From: Anaerotignum faecicola
Lineage (GTDB): Bacteria; Bacillota; Clostridia; Lachnospirales; Anaerotignaceae
DNA: 64,000 nucleotides
NCBI RefSeq assembly: GCF_003865035.1
Contig: NZ_BHVZ01000002.1
Span: forward strand, 62,001 to 126,000
Direction of reading: 5' to 3'
The position numbers and the translations under genes were made by a program. The notes beneath the pieces were generated by a model, which did no database searches, was not told the DNA's origin, and worked only from the letters and a program-made list of their open reading frames with translations. This document shows positions 36,013 through 44,912 of this stretch, one piece after another (within the stretch, counting starts at the first letter, position 1; every line of letters starts with the position of its first letter).

Positions 36013-36041
36013 ATTATAACGCAACTTTTTCTCAGTTGCAA
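36013..36041 (-). promoter_or_regulatory. Promoter of Vor/Kor operon
   Basis: Minus strand: TTGCAA (36041-36036), 17-bp spacer, TATAAT (36018-36013). It leaves a leader of about 160 nt. Confidence 0.8.
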
Positions 36042-36248
36042 GAAAATTCACAGATTTTTTGCTTCGTATTTAAAAAAATACATAATTTTTGACATATAAA
36101 CCGTCAAAAATATATTGTATCCAAACTATCATTTGTAAAAAAGTTATACTTTTCAATGATTTTATCTATAATTTTTGCATTTATTCGATACTTGTCATAC
36201 AAATAATATTGTTCTTTGTCTGTCAAAAAAGTGTCGATAAGCGCGAAA
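36042..36248. other. Intergenic region, very AT-rich, no gene seen
   Basis: Upstream of the Vor/Kor promoter. A short repeat TTTGACATATAAACCGTC/CCGTCAAAAATATA is present near 36088-36112. No convincing coding sequence or conserved RNA was recognised. Confidence 0.4.
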
Positions 36249-36296
36249 AAACCACGTTTCTTCAAAAATACATTTAAAAAAACGTGGTTTCTTTTT
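36249..36296. terminator. Terminator of glutamine synthetase gene
   Basis: AAACCACGTTT (36249-36259) pairs perfectly with AAACGTGGTTT (36280-36290) and has T's on both flanks, so it can act in both directions. Confidence 0.8.
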
Positions 36297-36327
36297 TATT
36301 TTGCTCTTAACTTGTCATACAATAAGC

Positions 36328-38436
36328 TTATATGTTGAAAAGCAGCTCCCCATAGGTCGGGAGAGGCCAGCTGTTTTCATCCACCAGCAGCTCCAGTCGG
36401 TCGGCAGGCTCCCGCAGCTCCTTCATTGCTTTGAATACATGGTCACGATAGAAGAATGCCTGTGTTTTATTATCCTCCTGCAATGCCCCTGCGCGCTCGG
36501 TTTCTTCTTCAAGAACCTTCAGCTTTTCGTGGAGCAGCTTCAGATTTTCATTGATATCCTGCAAAATTTCTTCCTGTGCGGTGGTATCCATGCCGACAGC
36601 CTTCATGGCGATAATCGCCTGCGCAACCTCCCCTGCATATTTCACAACCGCAGGACGAATCTGCTTGGATGCCATGTCAAGCATGGTTTTTGCTTCAATG
36701 TTAATCTGCTTGATATAGGCCTCATAGCGGATTTCCGCTCTTGCCTGCAATTCGATACTGCTCAGAACGCCATGCTTGCCGAACAGCTCAACCACCTTAT
36801 CATCCAGAAATGCCTGTACCGCATCCACGGAATTGGTAATATTGGGCAGCCCTCTGCGTGTCGCCTCCTCCAGCCATTCCTCAGAATAGCCATTGCCGTC
36901 AAAAATGACTCTTTTATGCTCCACATAGGTTCTGCGTACCAGCTCATGCACTGCCGCGTTGAAATCCTCTGCCTGCTCCAGCTCATCCGCAAATTTCTGC
37001 AGCTCCTCTGCCACAATCGTGTTCAGGGAGAAATTCGGACCGGAAATAGATGCAGAGGAAGGCGGCATACGGAATTCAAATTTATTCCCTGTAAAGGCGA
37101 AGGGAGAGGTTCTGTTTCTGTCCGTTGCGTCCTTTTTCAGTGCAGGCAGCGTGTTTACACCAACTCTCATTCTGCCGCCCTGCAGGCTGCTCGTTGCTTC
37201 GCCATGCTCAATCTGGTCGAAAATATCCTGCAGCTGATCGCCAAGAAAGATGGAAATGATTGCCGGCGGTGCCTCCTGCGAGCCGAGACGATGATCGTTG
37301 CCGGGGTTGGCTGCAGAAAGGCGCAGCAGCTCAGGGTATTCATCCACACCCTTGATAATCGCGCACAGAAATACAAGGAACTGTGCATTTTCATGCGGTG
37401 TTTTCCCAGGATCAAGCAGATTCTGCCCATCATCCGTGCTCAGAGACCAGTTTACATGCTTGCCGCTGCCGTTCACGCCTGCGAAGGGCTTTTCGTGCAG
37501 CAGGCAGGTCATATCATGGTGTCCGGAAATTCGCTTCATTGCCTCCATAATTAGCTGGTTATGGTCTGTTGCCTTGTTGCAGTCCTCAAAAATCGGTGCC
37601 AGCTCATGCTGTGCAGGTGCAACCTCGTTGTGCTGTGTCTTTGCAGGCACACCCAGCTTCCATAGCTCCACATTCAATTCGTGCATGAAGCAGGCAACTC
37701 TTTCCTTAATACTGCCGAAATAATGGTCGTCCATCTCCTGCCCCTTCGGGGGAGCCGCACCAAAAAGGGTACGCCCTGTAAAAATCAGGTCTTTTCTTTT
37801 CTGATAAAGATTTTTGTCAATCAGGAAATATTCCTGCTCTGCGCCGCAGCTGACCGTTACCTTTTCCGCAGTCCGGTTGCCGAACAGACGCACAATACGC
37901 ATTGCCTGTCTGCTGACCGCTTCACAGGAACGCAGCAGAGGTGTTTTTTTATCCAGTGCTTCGCCTGTGTAGGAATAGAACGCCGTCGGGATATACAAGG
38001 TAACCCCTGCCGCATCCTCACGCAAAAATGCAGGAGAGGTACAGTCCCAAGCCGTATAGCCGCGCGCCTCGAAGGTCGCACGCAGACCGCCGGAGGGGAA
38101 GGAGGACGCATCGGATTCCCCCTTAATCAGCTCCTTGCCGGAAAATTCCATAATTGCTCTTCCGTTGGAGGGAGGCGCTAAAAAGGAATCATGCTTTTCC
38201 GCCGTAATCCCTGTCATTGGCTGAAACCAGTGCGTATAATGGGTTGCGCCGCGCTCAATCGCCCAATCCTTCATTGCATTGGCAATAATATCCGCAATCT
38301 CGGAATTAAGCATTTCCCCACGTTCAATGGTATTTTTCAATTCCTCGTAAACCTTTTTCGGCAGATGCTCACGCATCATTGCATCGTTGAATACATTCAT
38401 CCCAAAAATTTCGGGTACAGAAACCTTTTCGCTCAT
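36328..38436 (-). CDS. glnN: Glutamine synthetase type III (GlnN)
   Basis: The 702-residue length is characteristic of type III enzymes, which form large dodecamers and make glutamine from glutamate, ammonia and ATP. Signatures include [31 protein letters not shown] (metal site), [16 protein letters not shown], and [13 protein letters not shown] followed by the ATP-binding region [19 protein letters not shown]. Monocistronic, with promoter and terminator visible. No PII gene is nearby, so nitrogen control is not evident here. Confidence 0.96.
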   Translation of the reverse strand: MSEKVSVPEIFGMNVFNDAMMREHLPKKVYEELKNTIERGEMLNSEIADIIANAMKDWAIERGATHYTHWFQPMTGITAEKHDSFLAPPSNGRAIMEFSGKELIKGESDASSFPSGGLRATFEARGYTAWDCTSPAFLREDAAGVTLYIPTAFYSYTGEALDKKTPLLRSCEAVSRQAMRIVRLFGNRTAEKVTVSCGAEQEYFLIDKNLYQKRKDLIFTGRTLFGAAPPKGQEMDDHYFGSIKERVACFMHELNVELWKLGVPAKTQHNEVAPAQHELAPIFEDCNKATDHNQLIMEAMKRISGHHDMTCLLHEKPFAGVNGSGKHVNWSLSTDDGQNLLDPGKTPHENAQFLVFLCAIIKGVDEYPELLRLSAANPGNDHRLGSQEAPPAIISIFLGDQLQDIFDQIEHGEATSSLQGGRMRVGVNTLPALKKDATDRNRTSPFAFTGNKFEFRMPPSSASISGPNFSLNTIVAEELQKFADELEQAEDFNAAVHELVRRTYVEHKRVIFDGNGYSEEWLEEATRRGLPNITNSVDAVQAFLDDKVVELFGKHGVLSSIELQARAEIRYEAYIKQINIEAKTMLDMASKQIRPAVVKYAGEVAQAIIAMKAVGMDTTAQEEILQDINENLKLLHEKLKVLEEETERAGALQEDNKTQAFFYRDHVFKAMKELREPADRLELLVDENSWPLPTYGELLFNI

Positions 38437-38481
38437 ATACTGTTCCTTTCTTTCGTAGAAAAACCGCCACTTTATTTTTTC

Positions 38482-38510
38482 ATTATAACGGTCGCATTTC
38501 CCATTTGCAA
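38482..38510 (-). promoter_or_regulatory. Promoter of glnN
   Basis: Minus strand: TTGCAA (38510-38505), 17-bp spacer, TATAAT (38487-38482), 45 nt before the start codon. Same two boxes as the Vor/Kor promoter. Confidence 0.8.
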
Positions 38511-38629
38511 CGGTTTTACCCCTTGTATTTTGGAGAAATCTTTTTCATTCCGCCCCGATTTTTCACCAATTCCTACAAAAACCATCCATTTTGCCTCCCA
38601 CGATATCCTACAAGCATGCTTTTTTGCAA

Positions 38630-38663
38630 AAAAAGAAAGCCTTAGCTTTTAAACCAAGGCTTT
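38630..38663 (-). terminator. Terminator of DUF6514-like gene
   Basis: AAAGCCTT pairs with AAGGCTTT, followed on the minus strand by CTTTTTTTG. Confidence 0.8.
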
Positions 38664-38671
38664 GTTTTCTC

Positions 38672-38986
38672 TTAGCAAGCGGCGTAAATTCCTCTGTCAT
38701 CCTGCCATTCCTTTTCGCCGATATAATCATCATACAGTGCATTCAGCTCTGCCGGCATGGCAGCTCCGCACCAGAGTCTTTCCAGAAAATACTGTGTTTC
38801 CTTTTTTTCTTCGGAGATACCGGCAATCAGCGCCCGCTCCTGCCGTCCGTATTCGTTTGTTTTTTCTATTTCCACGCCATAAATTCGCCCGTGCTCTGCG
38901 ACACGAATCACCAGAGAATACCACAGGATATATTCTCTGCCTGTTTCATCCTGTACTCTTTTTTTATAAATCAAGGTTTTTCTCAT
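38672..38986 (-). CDS. DUF6514-like small protein
   Basis: The 104-residue soluble protein has the pattern YSLVIRV ... IYGVEIEK ... AGISEEKKETQYFLERL seen in the clostridial DUF6514 group. No function is known. A tract AAAGGGGTGG lies before the ATG. Monocistronic with its own terminator; no partner genes are evident. Confidence 0.6.
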   Translation of the reverse strand: MRKTLIYKKRVQDETGREYILWYSLVIRVAEHGRIYGVEIEKTNEYGRQERALIAGISEEKKETQYFLERLWCGAAMPAELNALYDDYIGEKEWQDDRGIYAAC

Positions 38987-39186
38987 TCTGACCCACCCCT
39001 TTATGTCGCTTTTGCTTTACCTGTTTTTATTATAAAAAAGAATCTCTCCGAAAACTATAAAATTTCCGTTAAGATAGACGGATACGGATTTTCTTAACGC
39101 TCCTTTAACGGATTTCCAATTTTTGTTTTATGGTAACAATTTGTTCAGCGAAATTAAATTTTTTCATCAAAATTACGATTCCCCTC

Positions 39187-39215
39187 TTGAAAAACATCTG
39201 CCTTTCCTGTATGAT
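39187..39215 (+). promoter_or_regulatory. Promoter of YheO-like regulator gene
   Basis: TTGAAA (39187-39192), 17-bp spacer, TATGAT (39210-39215). Confidence 0.7.
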
Positions 39216-39237
39216 AAGAATATAAAAACCGTTTTTC

Positions 39238-39255
39238 AAGCTGTAAAAACAGCTT
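39238..39255 (+). promoter_or_regulatory. Perfect inverted repeat in leader of YheO-like gene
   Basis: AAGCTGT-AAAA-ACAGCTT lies between the promoter and GGAGG (39266-39270). It could be an autoregulatory operator or an RNA hairpin; no proof. Confidence 0.45.
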
Positions 39256-39276
39256 ATTTGTGCATGGAGGTACTCT

Positions 39277-39939
39277 ATGGATCATTCAATTACAATTCTG
39301 AGCGAAAAAGAAAAAGCCATTTTGGAATCCTATATGCTGTCTGCGGACGGATTGGCAGAATTCTGGGGAGAAAACTGCGAGGTCATCATTCATGACCTGA
39401 CACAGCTGGATGCTTCTGTTGTCAAAATTGTGAATGGGCATCTTTCCGGCAGACAGGTTGGTGCGCCCATTTCCGAGGTTACACTGAATTTTGTCAATAA
39501 AATGATGGCAACCCCCGGCATGAACCACGTCACCTACTTTGCCAAAAACAAACGCGGCGAAGCCTTTAAAGCGTCTATTTCCGCCATTCTTGGGGAGAAG
39601 CACCAGATTATCGGGCTGTTCTGCATCAATTATTATCTGAATACCCCCCTGCTTTCCTTCATGCAGACCTTCACGCCCATCACGAAAACAGAATCCGAAA
39701 ATATCTCCGAAACCTTTGTAGAAAATACAGAGGAGCTGATGCTGAATGCACTGGAGGATGCCAAAAAAACCGTTTACAGCAACCTCACGATTTCTTCCTC
39801 CAATAAGAATAAGGAAATCATTTCCCTGCTGTATCAGAAGGGTATCTTCAATCTGAAGGATTCCGTTATCACCATCGCAAACCATCTGGGTATTTCCAAA
39901 AACACCGTTTATATGCACATCCGCAATATGAACAAATAA
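39277..39939 (+). CDS. YheO-like PAS and HTH transcriptional regulator
   Basis: The 220-residue regulator has an N-terminal YheO-like PAS domain (WGENCEVIIHDLTQLDASVVKIVNGHLSGR-type start, then GAPISEVTL and FKASISAILGEKHQIIGLFCINYYL) and a C-terminal helix-turn-helix (AIANHLGISKNTVYMHIRNM, last 25 residues). The family includes DauR, a D-arginine regulator; the ligand here is unknown. GGAGG six bases upstream supports the start. It stands alone, so the target is not apparent from context. Confidence 0.87.
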   Translation: MDHSITILSEKEKAILESYMLSADGLAEFWGENCEVIIHDLTQLDASVVKIVNGHLSGRQVGAPISEVTLNFVNKMMATPGMNHVTYFAKNKRGEAFKASISAILGEKHQIIGLFCINYYLNTPLLSFMQTFTPITKTESENISETFVENTEELMLNALEDAKKTVYSNLTISSSNKNKEIISLLYQKGIFNLKDSVITIANHLGISKNTVYMHIRNMNK

Positions 39940-39970
39940 ATATCAATCAAATAAATATCTATGTATACGA

Positions 39971-39997
39971 AAAAGGAACTGAATAACAGCTCCTTTT
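39971..39997. terminator. Bidirectional terminator between yheO-like gene and trmD
   Basis: AAAAGGA-a-CTG pairs with CAG-c-TCCTTTT, with T runs on both strands. Confidence 0.85.
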
Positions 39998-39998
39998 T

Positions 39999-40745
39999 TT
40001 ATTCCGTTTCTTCTATTGTAATGCCCTGCTTCTGCAAAAATGCAATGTCCTGTTTCGTCAGCACCGCCTTTTTCAGCAAATCGGGGCGTTTTTTTGCAGT
40101 ACGAATGAGTGCTTGCTCTCTCCGCCATTTCGCCACATTTCCATGATGTCCGCTTAGCAGCACCTCCGGCACCTCTCTGCCCATAAACACAGGCGGACGC
40201 GTATACTGCGGATATTCCAGAAGCCCTTCGGAAAAGCTTTCATCCTCAAAGGATTCCTCCTTTCCAAGCACCCCCGGCACCAGACGGGAAACCGCATCAA
40301 TGATGGTGATTGCCGCAAGCTCGCCGCCCGTCAGCACAAAATCCCCCAGAGAGATTTCATCCGTCACAATTTCCTCAATCACGCGTTCATCAATGCCCTC
40401 ATAATGTCCGCAAAGAAAAACCAAATTTTCCTCCTGCGCCAGCTCCTCTGCCACACGCTGCGTAAAGGGTCTGCCCTGCGGTGTCATGAAAACCACGCGC
40501 GCATGCTCCGCTTTCGGCAGAAGGCTTTGATAGGCATCATAAATCGGCTGTCCCTGCATCACAAGCCCTGCGCCGCCGCCATAGGGATAATCGTCCACAT
40601 GCTTATGCTTATTCTGCGTAAAATCACGAATATTCACCGCCTCAACGGAAATATGCCCTTCCTTCTGCGCTCTGCCCATAATGCTGTGCGAAAGCGTCTG
40701 CTCTATCATTTCCGGAAACAGCGTCAACACGAAAAACTGCTTCAT
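39999..40745 (-). CDS. trmD: tRNA (guanine-N1)-methyltransferase TrmD
   Basis: The 248-residue SPOUT enzyme methylates G37 of tRNAs with SAM. It shows the trefoil-knot region [26 protein letters not shown] sequence, [21 protein letters not shown] and [13 protein letters not shown]. It lies one base after rimM. It is the last gene of the operon; the usual next gene, rplS, is replaced by a terminator. Confidence 0.96.
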   Translation of the reverse strand: MKQFFVLTLFPEMIEQTLSHSIMGRAQKEGHISVEAVNIRDFTQNKHKHVDDYPYGGGAGLVMQGQPIYDAYQSLLPKAEHARVVFMTPQGRPFTQRVAEELAQEENLVFLCGHYEGIDERVIEEIVTDEISLGDFVLTGGELAAITIIDAVSRLVPGVLGKEESFEDESFSEGLLEYPQYTRPPVFMGREVPEVLLSGHHGNVAKWRREQALIRTAKKRPDLLKKAVLTKQDIAFLQKQGITIEETE

Positions 40746-40746
40746 T

Positions 40747-41256
40747 TTATCTCAGTCCTTCCAAAAGATGTACCGTCATCACGCGCGCATCAATGTCTAC
40801 CTTCAAAATGCAGTCCTTAATGGCAGGAATCAGCAGCTCCTTTGCGTCCCCATCCTTTTTCACCGCATACACATCATTCGCGCCCGTTTCGTAAATCTTC
40901 ACAAGCTCGCCCAGCGCTTCCCCCTCATCCGTCACAACCTGCATCCCATAGAGGTCGCGGGTATAATATTCATCCTCCTCCAGAGGAATCGCAGCAGCAT
41001 CGGGAATCAAAATCCGCCCATTTTTATACAGCTCCGCCACATTGATGTCATTGATTTCCTTTACCGTCAGCAGAATCATATTTTTCTGATATGCCACCTT
41101 CTGAATGTGAAAAAGCTCCTGCTTGCCGCGAATCTCCACGGTAATTTCCTTCAGCCGCTCAAAGCGAGTCGGGTCCTGCGTGGTCGGGAAAACGCGCATC
41201 GTGCCGCGAATCCCGTGTGTTCCGGTAATCTTACCGATTTCAAAATAATTTTCCAT
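40747..41256 (-). CDS. rimM: 16S rRNA processing factor RimM
   Basis: The 169-residue 30S maturation factor opens with [18 protein letters not shown], and has the PRC-barrel half beginning with [16 protein letters not shown]. It precedes trmD as in most Firmicutes. A terminator-like hairpin separates it from khpA. Confidence 0.95.
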   Translation of the reverse strand: MENYFEIGKITGTHGIRGTMRVFPTTQDPTRFERLKEITVEIRGKQELFHIQKVAYQKNMILLTVKEINDINVAELYKNGRILIPDAAAIPLEEDEYYTRDLYGMQVVTDEGEALGELVKIYETGANDVYAVKKDGDAKELLIPAIKDCILKVDIDARVMTVHLLEGLR

Positions 41257-41286
41257 ATATGAAACCCATTCCTTTTTATCTGATAT

Positions 41287-41316
41287 GAAAAAGGCGGCAG
41301 GAAAAATCCCACCGCC
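41287..41316 (-). terminator. Internal terminator/attenuator between khpA and rimM
   Basis: GGCGGCAGGA pairs with TCCCACCGCC (10 bp, two G-U) and is followed on the minus strand by TTTTTC. It probably reduces read-through into rimM-trmD. Confidence 0.75.
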
Positions 41317-41334
41317 GTCACCGTTTTCCTCTGC

Positions 41335-41565
41335 TTACTGCACAATTTCCACGATGATTTTTTTGTCTTCATGGATGCCGGCGGCTTTTACCACAGTGCG
41401 GATTGCCTTTGCAATTCTGCCCTGCTTGCCGATGACCTTACCCATATCCTCGGGAGCAACCTTCAGTTCCAGAATCAAAGCACGTTCGTTATTTGTTTCT
41501 GCAACCACAACCTGTTCGGGATGTTCCACAAGTCTTTTTGCAATGACTTCTAACAATTCTTTCAT
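41335..41565 (-). CDS. khpA: RNA-binding KH-domain protein KhpA
   Basis: The 76-residue protein is a single KH domain with the GxxG loop in VIGKQGRIAKAIR. KhpA works with KhpB (not in the window) in small-RNA and cell-division control. It lies 24 bp after rpsP in the standard ribosomal-assembly operon. Confidence 0.93.
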   Translation of the reverse strand: MKELLEVIAKRLVEHPEQVVVAETNNERALILELKVAPEDMGKVIGKQGRIAKAIRTVVKAAGIHEDKKIIVEIVQ

Positions 41566-41589
41566 AAATCGGCCTCCCTTAAATAGGAT

Positions 41590-41838
41590 TTATTCGCCGA
41601 TTACGCCTGCTTTTTTCAGCAGAGCCTTTACTGTATCGGAAGGCTGTGCGCCGTTTGCCAGCCATTTGTTTGCTGCTTCTGCATCTACCTTCAGAACAAC
41701 GGGTTCCTTTGTAGGATCATAGATACCGATTTCTTCGATAGATCTGCCGTTTCTGGATGTTCTGGAATCTGCTACAACGATTCTGTAAAAAGGTGCCTTC
41801 TTTGCGCCCAGTCTTTTCAGTCTGATTCTTACTGCCAT
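41590..41838 (-). CDS. rpsP: 30S ribosomal protein S16
   Basis: The 82-residue protein starts [20 protein letters not shown], the S16 signature. GGAGGAC lies upstream. It sits between ffh and khpA. Confidence 0.97.
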   Translation of the reverse strand: MAVRIRLKRLGAKKAPFYRIVVADSRTSRNGRSIEEIGIYDPTKEPVVLKVDAEAANKWLANGAQPSDTVKALLKKAGVIGE

Positions 41839-41919
41839 GATTTTGTCCTCCTGCTTTTAAAAATTCTTATTTTTTCTTTGCCTTTTATTTCTTAATCCTG
41901 ACGGAATAAGTGTCTTTGT

Positions 41920-43269
41920 TTAACGGAAGAAAGGAAATTTACCCTTTTTCCCTTTTTGCATATTGTTCATCTGCTTCATCATTTTTTTCATTTCCTCAAA
42001 CTGCTTGATGAGGCGATTGACATCTGCAATGCTTCTGCCGCAGCCTGCGGCGATACGTTTCTTTCGAGGTCCATTCAGAATGGAAGGATTTGCTCTTTCC
42101 TCCTTCGTCATGGATTGGATAATGGCTTCGGTTCTTGCCATTTCCTTCTGGGGGTCTACCCCATTGAGCGCCGATTCCAGATCAAGCTTGCCCATTCCGG
42201 GAATGCCGGGCATCATGCCGAGCAAATCCTTCAAGGGCCCCATTTTCTTAATTTGCTGCATCTGCGCAAGAAAATCCTCAAGTGTGAAATCGTTGGCACG
42301 CATTTTCTTTGCCATATCGAGCGCTTCCTGCTCATCAATATTCGCCTGCACCTTATCAATCAGAGAAAGTACATCGCCCATCCCCAGAATACGGGATGCC
42401 ATTCGGTCGGGATAAAACGGCTCCAAATCCTCCATCTTCTCGCCCATACCGATATATTTAATAGGCTTGTTGGTTACGCTTCTGACAGAAAGCGCCGCAC
42501 CGCCTCGTGCGTCACCGTCCAGCTTTGTCAGAATAATACCATCTACGCCTAACTGACCGTCAAAGCTTTCCGCAACCGTAACTGCGTCCTGCCCTGTCAT
42601 TGCATCGACCACAAGCAGAATTTCCTGCGGTCTGACTGCCGTTTTGATGTCCTGCAGCTCCTGCATCAGCTCCTCATTGATATGCAAACGACCTGCCGTA
42701 TCGATTAAGATAACATCATGATGCTGCTGTGCCGCATATTCCAATGCTTTTTTTGAAATTTCAACAGGGCTGACCTCTGTACCCATTTCAAATACGGGAA
42801 TGTTGTAATTTTTCCCAACCACCTGCAGCTGCTTGATTGCCGCAGGTCTGTAAACGTCACAAGCAACCAACAAAGGACTTCTGCCCTGCTTTCTGAGCTG
42901 TCCTGCCAGCTTGCCGCTTGTGGTTGTTTTACCTGCACCCTGCAAGCCAACCATCATGAAAACAGTGGGCGGCTTTCTGGAAAAGGTCAGCTGCGCCTGT
43001 GTGGAGCCCATCAGCGCAATCAGTTCCTCGTTTACGATTTTGATGACCTGCTGACCGGGATTCAGCCCCTGCAGTACCTCCGTACCGACAGCCCGCTCTG
43101 TTACCTTTTTAATAAATTCCTTAACAATCTTGAAGTTAACGTCTGCCTCCAGAAGGGCGATTTTTACTTCTCGCATGGCAGCCTTTACATCTGCCTCCGT
43201 CAGCACGCCTTTACTTCTCAGCTGCTTGAATACCTCCTGCAGCTTATTGGAAAGATTTTCAAATGCCAT
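41920..43269 (-). CDS. ffh: Signal recognition particle GTPase Ffh
   Basis: The 449-residue protein has an NG GTPase domain (P-loop GLQGAGKTTTSGKL near 107, DTAGRLHIN, TKLDGDARGGA) and a methionine-rich M domain for the signal sequence and SRP RNA, ending with a basic KGKKGKFPFFR. The ATG at 43269 with AAAGGAGG upstream is used; a TTG lies three bases before it. It directs membrane-protein insertion together with FtsY. Confidence 0.97.
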   Translation of the reverse strand: MAFENLSNKLQEVFKQLRSKGVLTEADVKAAMREVKIALLEADVNFKIVKEFIKKVTERAVGTEVLQGLNPGQQVIKIVNEELIALMGSTQAQLTFSRKPPTVFMMVGLQGAGKTTTSGKLAGQLRKQGRSPLLVACDVYRPAAIKQLQVVGKNYNIPVFEMGTEVSPVEISKKALEYAAQQHHDVILIDTAGRLHINEELMQELQDIKTAVRPQEILLVVDAMTGQDAVTVAESFDGQLGVDGIILTKLDGDARGGAALSVRSVTNKPIKYIGMGEKMEDLEPFYPDRMASRILGMGDVLSLIDKVQANIDEQEALDMAKKMRANDFTLEDFLAQMQQIKKMGPLKDLLGMMPGIPGMGKLDLESALNGVDPQKEMARTEAIIQSMTKEERANPSILNGPRKKRIAAGCGRSIADVNRLIKQFEEMKKMMKQMNNMQKGKKGKFPFFR

Positions 43270-43285
43270 CAATCGCGACCTCCTT

Positions 43286-43636
43286 TCAGGACAAGATATC
43301 GTCAGCGATTTTTTTCATTTTTGCGATTGCCTTCACCACAGATGCGTCCGGATTTTTCTTTTCCAGTCCCTCCATGATGTGCTTCATTTCCTGCACGGCT
43401 TTTTTCTGTGCCTGAAAACGGGAAACCAGCTGTAGCTTTTCCTCATAATCCAGAAGGATTTTCTCCGTCCGCTTCAGCTGATCGCGGACAGCCTGTCGGC
43501 TGATGGATAATTCCTCGCCAATCTCCGTCAGGGAGAGGTCGTTCTGATAATGCAGTTCATATACCTGCTTCTGTTTTTCCGTCAGCAATTCGCCATAAAA
43601 ATCATAAAGCAAAGTCAGCTGCAAAATATCATCCAT
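43286..43636 (-). CDS. ylxM: YlxM/UPF0122 helix-turn-helix protein
   Basis: The 116-residue protein has the YlxM start (LTLLYDFYGELLTEKQKQVYELHY) and a sigma-70 region 4-like HTH (LSLTEIGEELSISRQAVRDQLKR). It immediately precedes ffh (16 bp), as in Firmicutes generally, and may modulate SRP. First gene of the operon. Confidence 0.93.
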   Translation of the reverse strand: MDDILQLTLLYDFYGELLTEKQKQVYELHYQNDLSLTEIGEELSISRQAVRDQLKRTEKILLDYEEKLQLVSRFQAQKKAVQEMKHIMEGLEKKNPDASVVKAIAKMKKIADDILS

Positions 43637-43652
43637 GTTCTTCCTGCCTCCT

Positions 43653-43674
43653 GTAAAGGATAACTACTTTACAA
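43653..43674 (-). promoter_or_regulatory. Inverted repeat in ylxM-ffh leader
   Basis: GTAAAG and CTTTAC arms separated by 8 nt just after the start point, before the ribosome-binding site. It may be an RNA stem or operator. Confidence 0.35.
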
Positions 43675-43685
43675 TCACCTTGTCT

Positions 43686-43714
43686 ATCCTACCAGAGAAA
43701 TCTCCCCTTGTCAA
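43686..43714 (-). promoter_or_regulatory. Promoter of ylxM-ffh-rpsP-khpA-rimM-trmD operon
   Basis: Minus strand: TTGACA (43714-43709), 17-bp spacer, TAGGAT (43691-43686). Confidence 0.8.
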
Positions 43715-43809
43715 GTATTTTTCCTTTACAGAAAAAACTTTTTCCCGATTCCTGTTTTTTCGATAAAATCAACGCTTTCGCGCCAGTCTGTCCTTGTAAA
43801 GCGGACAGC

Positions 43810-44418
43810 TTATTTTCGATTTTCCTTCCATACCGCAGGGTAATTCATGCAATCATACGTCCGCTTTTCTCCCGAAACCCAGACCGCACTGTAATGCCCC
43901 TGCTTGGAATTGAACCGCCAGAACGCCTTGGGGCCTGCCCCCGTCAGATGGCAGTGCATGGCGCTCAAAGCCCCGTTGTGTGATACGATTAAAACATGCT
44001 TGCCCTTGTTTTCCTTGATAATCTGCTCCAATCCTCTTGTCACGCGGTCATAAAATTCCATAAAGGCTTCCCCGTTTGGCATCCTTCTGTCTACCCAATC
44101 GGTCAGCCAGCCATGCCATTCCTCTAAATCCGCTTCGGACATTTCCTCCCATGTGCGGTTTTCCCAATCACCGTAATATAACTCCCGAATTTCGGGAACG
44201 GGCTGAATTTCTCTGCCGTTCGCAATAATTTCCGCCGTATGATAGGCGCGCTTCAGATCACTGGAATAAATCGCATCAATATGTATCGTTTCAAATGCCG
44301 CTCTCAGCTCCTCCGCCTGCGCGATGCCCTTTTCATTGATATCCGCATCATACCAGCCGTAGAACATATTTCTGGCATTCATATCCGTTTCACCGTGACG
44401 TACAAAATAAATCTTCAT
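43810..44418 (-). CDS. Histidine phosphatase family protein (CobC/PGM-like)
   Basis: The 202-residue enzyme has the phospho-accepting motif FVRHGETDMNARN near the N-terminus, the acidic ELYYGDWENRTW segment and the second His in VLIVSHNGALSAMHCHL. The closest familiar members are alpha-ribazole phosphatase and phosphoglycerate mutase-like phosphatases; substrate unknown. The ATG at 44418 has GGAGGTAGGAG upstream; a longer frame runs into the upstream terminator. Confidence 0.88.
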   Translation of the reverse strand: MKIYFVRHGETDMNARNMFYGWYDADINEKGIAQAEELRAAFETIHIDAIYSSDLKRAYHTAEIIANGREIQPVPEIRELYYGDWENRTWEEMSEADLEEWHGWLTDWVDRRMPNGEAFMEFYDRVTRGLEQIIKENKGKHVLIVSHNGALSAMHCHLTGAGPKAFWRFNSKQGHYSAVWVSGEKRTYDCMNYPAVWKENRK

Positions 44419-44473
44419 GCTCCTACCTCCTGTTTTCTTCCCATTGTACGATAAAATACCGCCGCAATGCAAC

Positions 44474-44512
44474 AGAAAAAGCGGATACCTTGTCTGTACA
44501 AAGCACCCGCTT
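44474..44512 (-). terminator. Terminator of DUF1540 gene
   Basis: A 15-bp stem with G-U pairs between AAGCGGATACCTTGT (44479-44493) and the complementary arm ending at 44512, followed on the minus strand by TTTTTC. Confidence 0.75.
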
Positions 44513-44527
44513 CTTCCATTCATTTCC

Positions 44528-44689
44528 TTATTTTACAGCAAAGGACATACAGTCTGTGCACTGGTCTTTGGTCGGATTCATTTCATGTGTGCCTACCTGA
44601 ATAGATTCCAGTGTACAGTAATTCTTTGTGTTGTGGTGATGTCTGCACTGCTCAACAGTACATTTGATACACTCATTGCAGCGTTCCAT
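44528..44689 (-). CDS. DUF1540 small cysteine-rich protein
   Basis: This 53-residue gene translates to MERCNECIKCTVEQCRHHH, then YCTLESIQVGTHE and a closing CTDCMSF. The spacing of cysteines and CxLxxIxVG block match the DUF1540 family, whose members often carry metal-binding Cys/His and are common in Clostridia. The three adjacent histidines add possible metal ligands. GAGGAGGG precedes the ATG at good spacing. It is monocistronic with its own terminator. Function is unknown. Confidence 0.82.
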   Translation of the reverse strand: MERCNECIKCTVEQCRHHHNTKNYCTLESIQVGTHEMNPTKDQCTDCMSFAVK

Positions 44690-44838
44690 AAAAATCCCTC
44701 CTCAAATTTGGTACAAACCTAGTATGCACTGTTTTTTTGAAATCATAACAGAAGCCTTTTCTTTTTTTAAAATTTCGTTTCTAGCTTTGTAAAAAAATGT
44801 GAATTTTGTTGCAAAAGCTTTAAACTTTTTCAAATCTA

Positions 44839-44867
44839 TTGCATTCTTTTTTCCCTCACACTATACT
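44839..44867 (+). promoter_or_regulatory. Promoter of SLH-domain protein gene
   Basis: TTGCAT (44839-44844), 17-bp spacer, TATACT (44862-44867). Confidence 0.75.
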
Positions 44868-44912
44868 GATGAAAAGAAGAAAAATCATAGTTCTGATAAA
44901 GGAGGAAACAAA

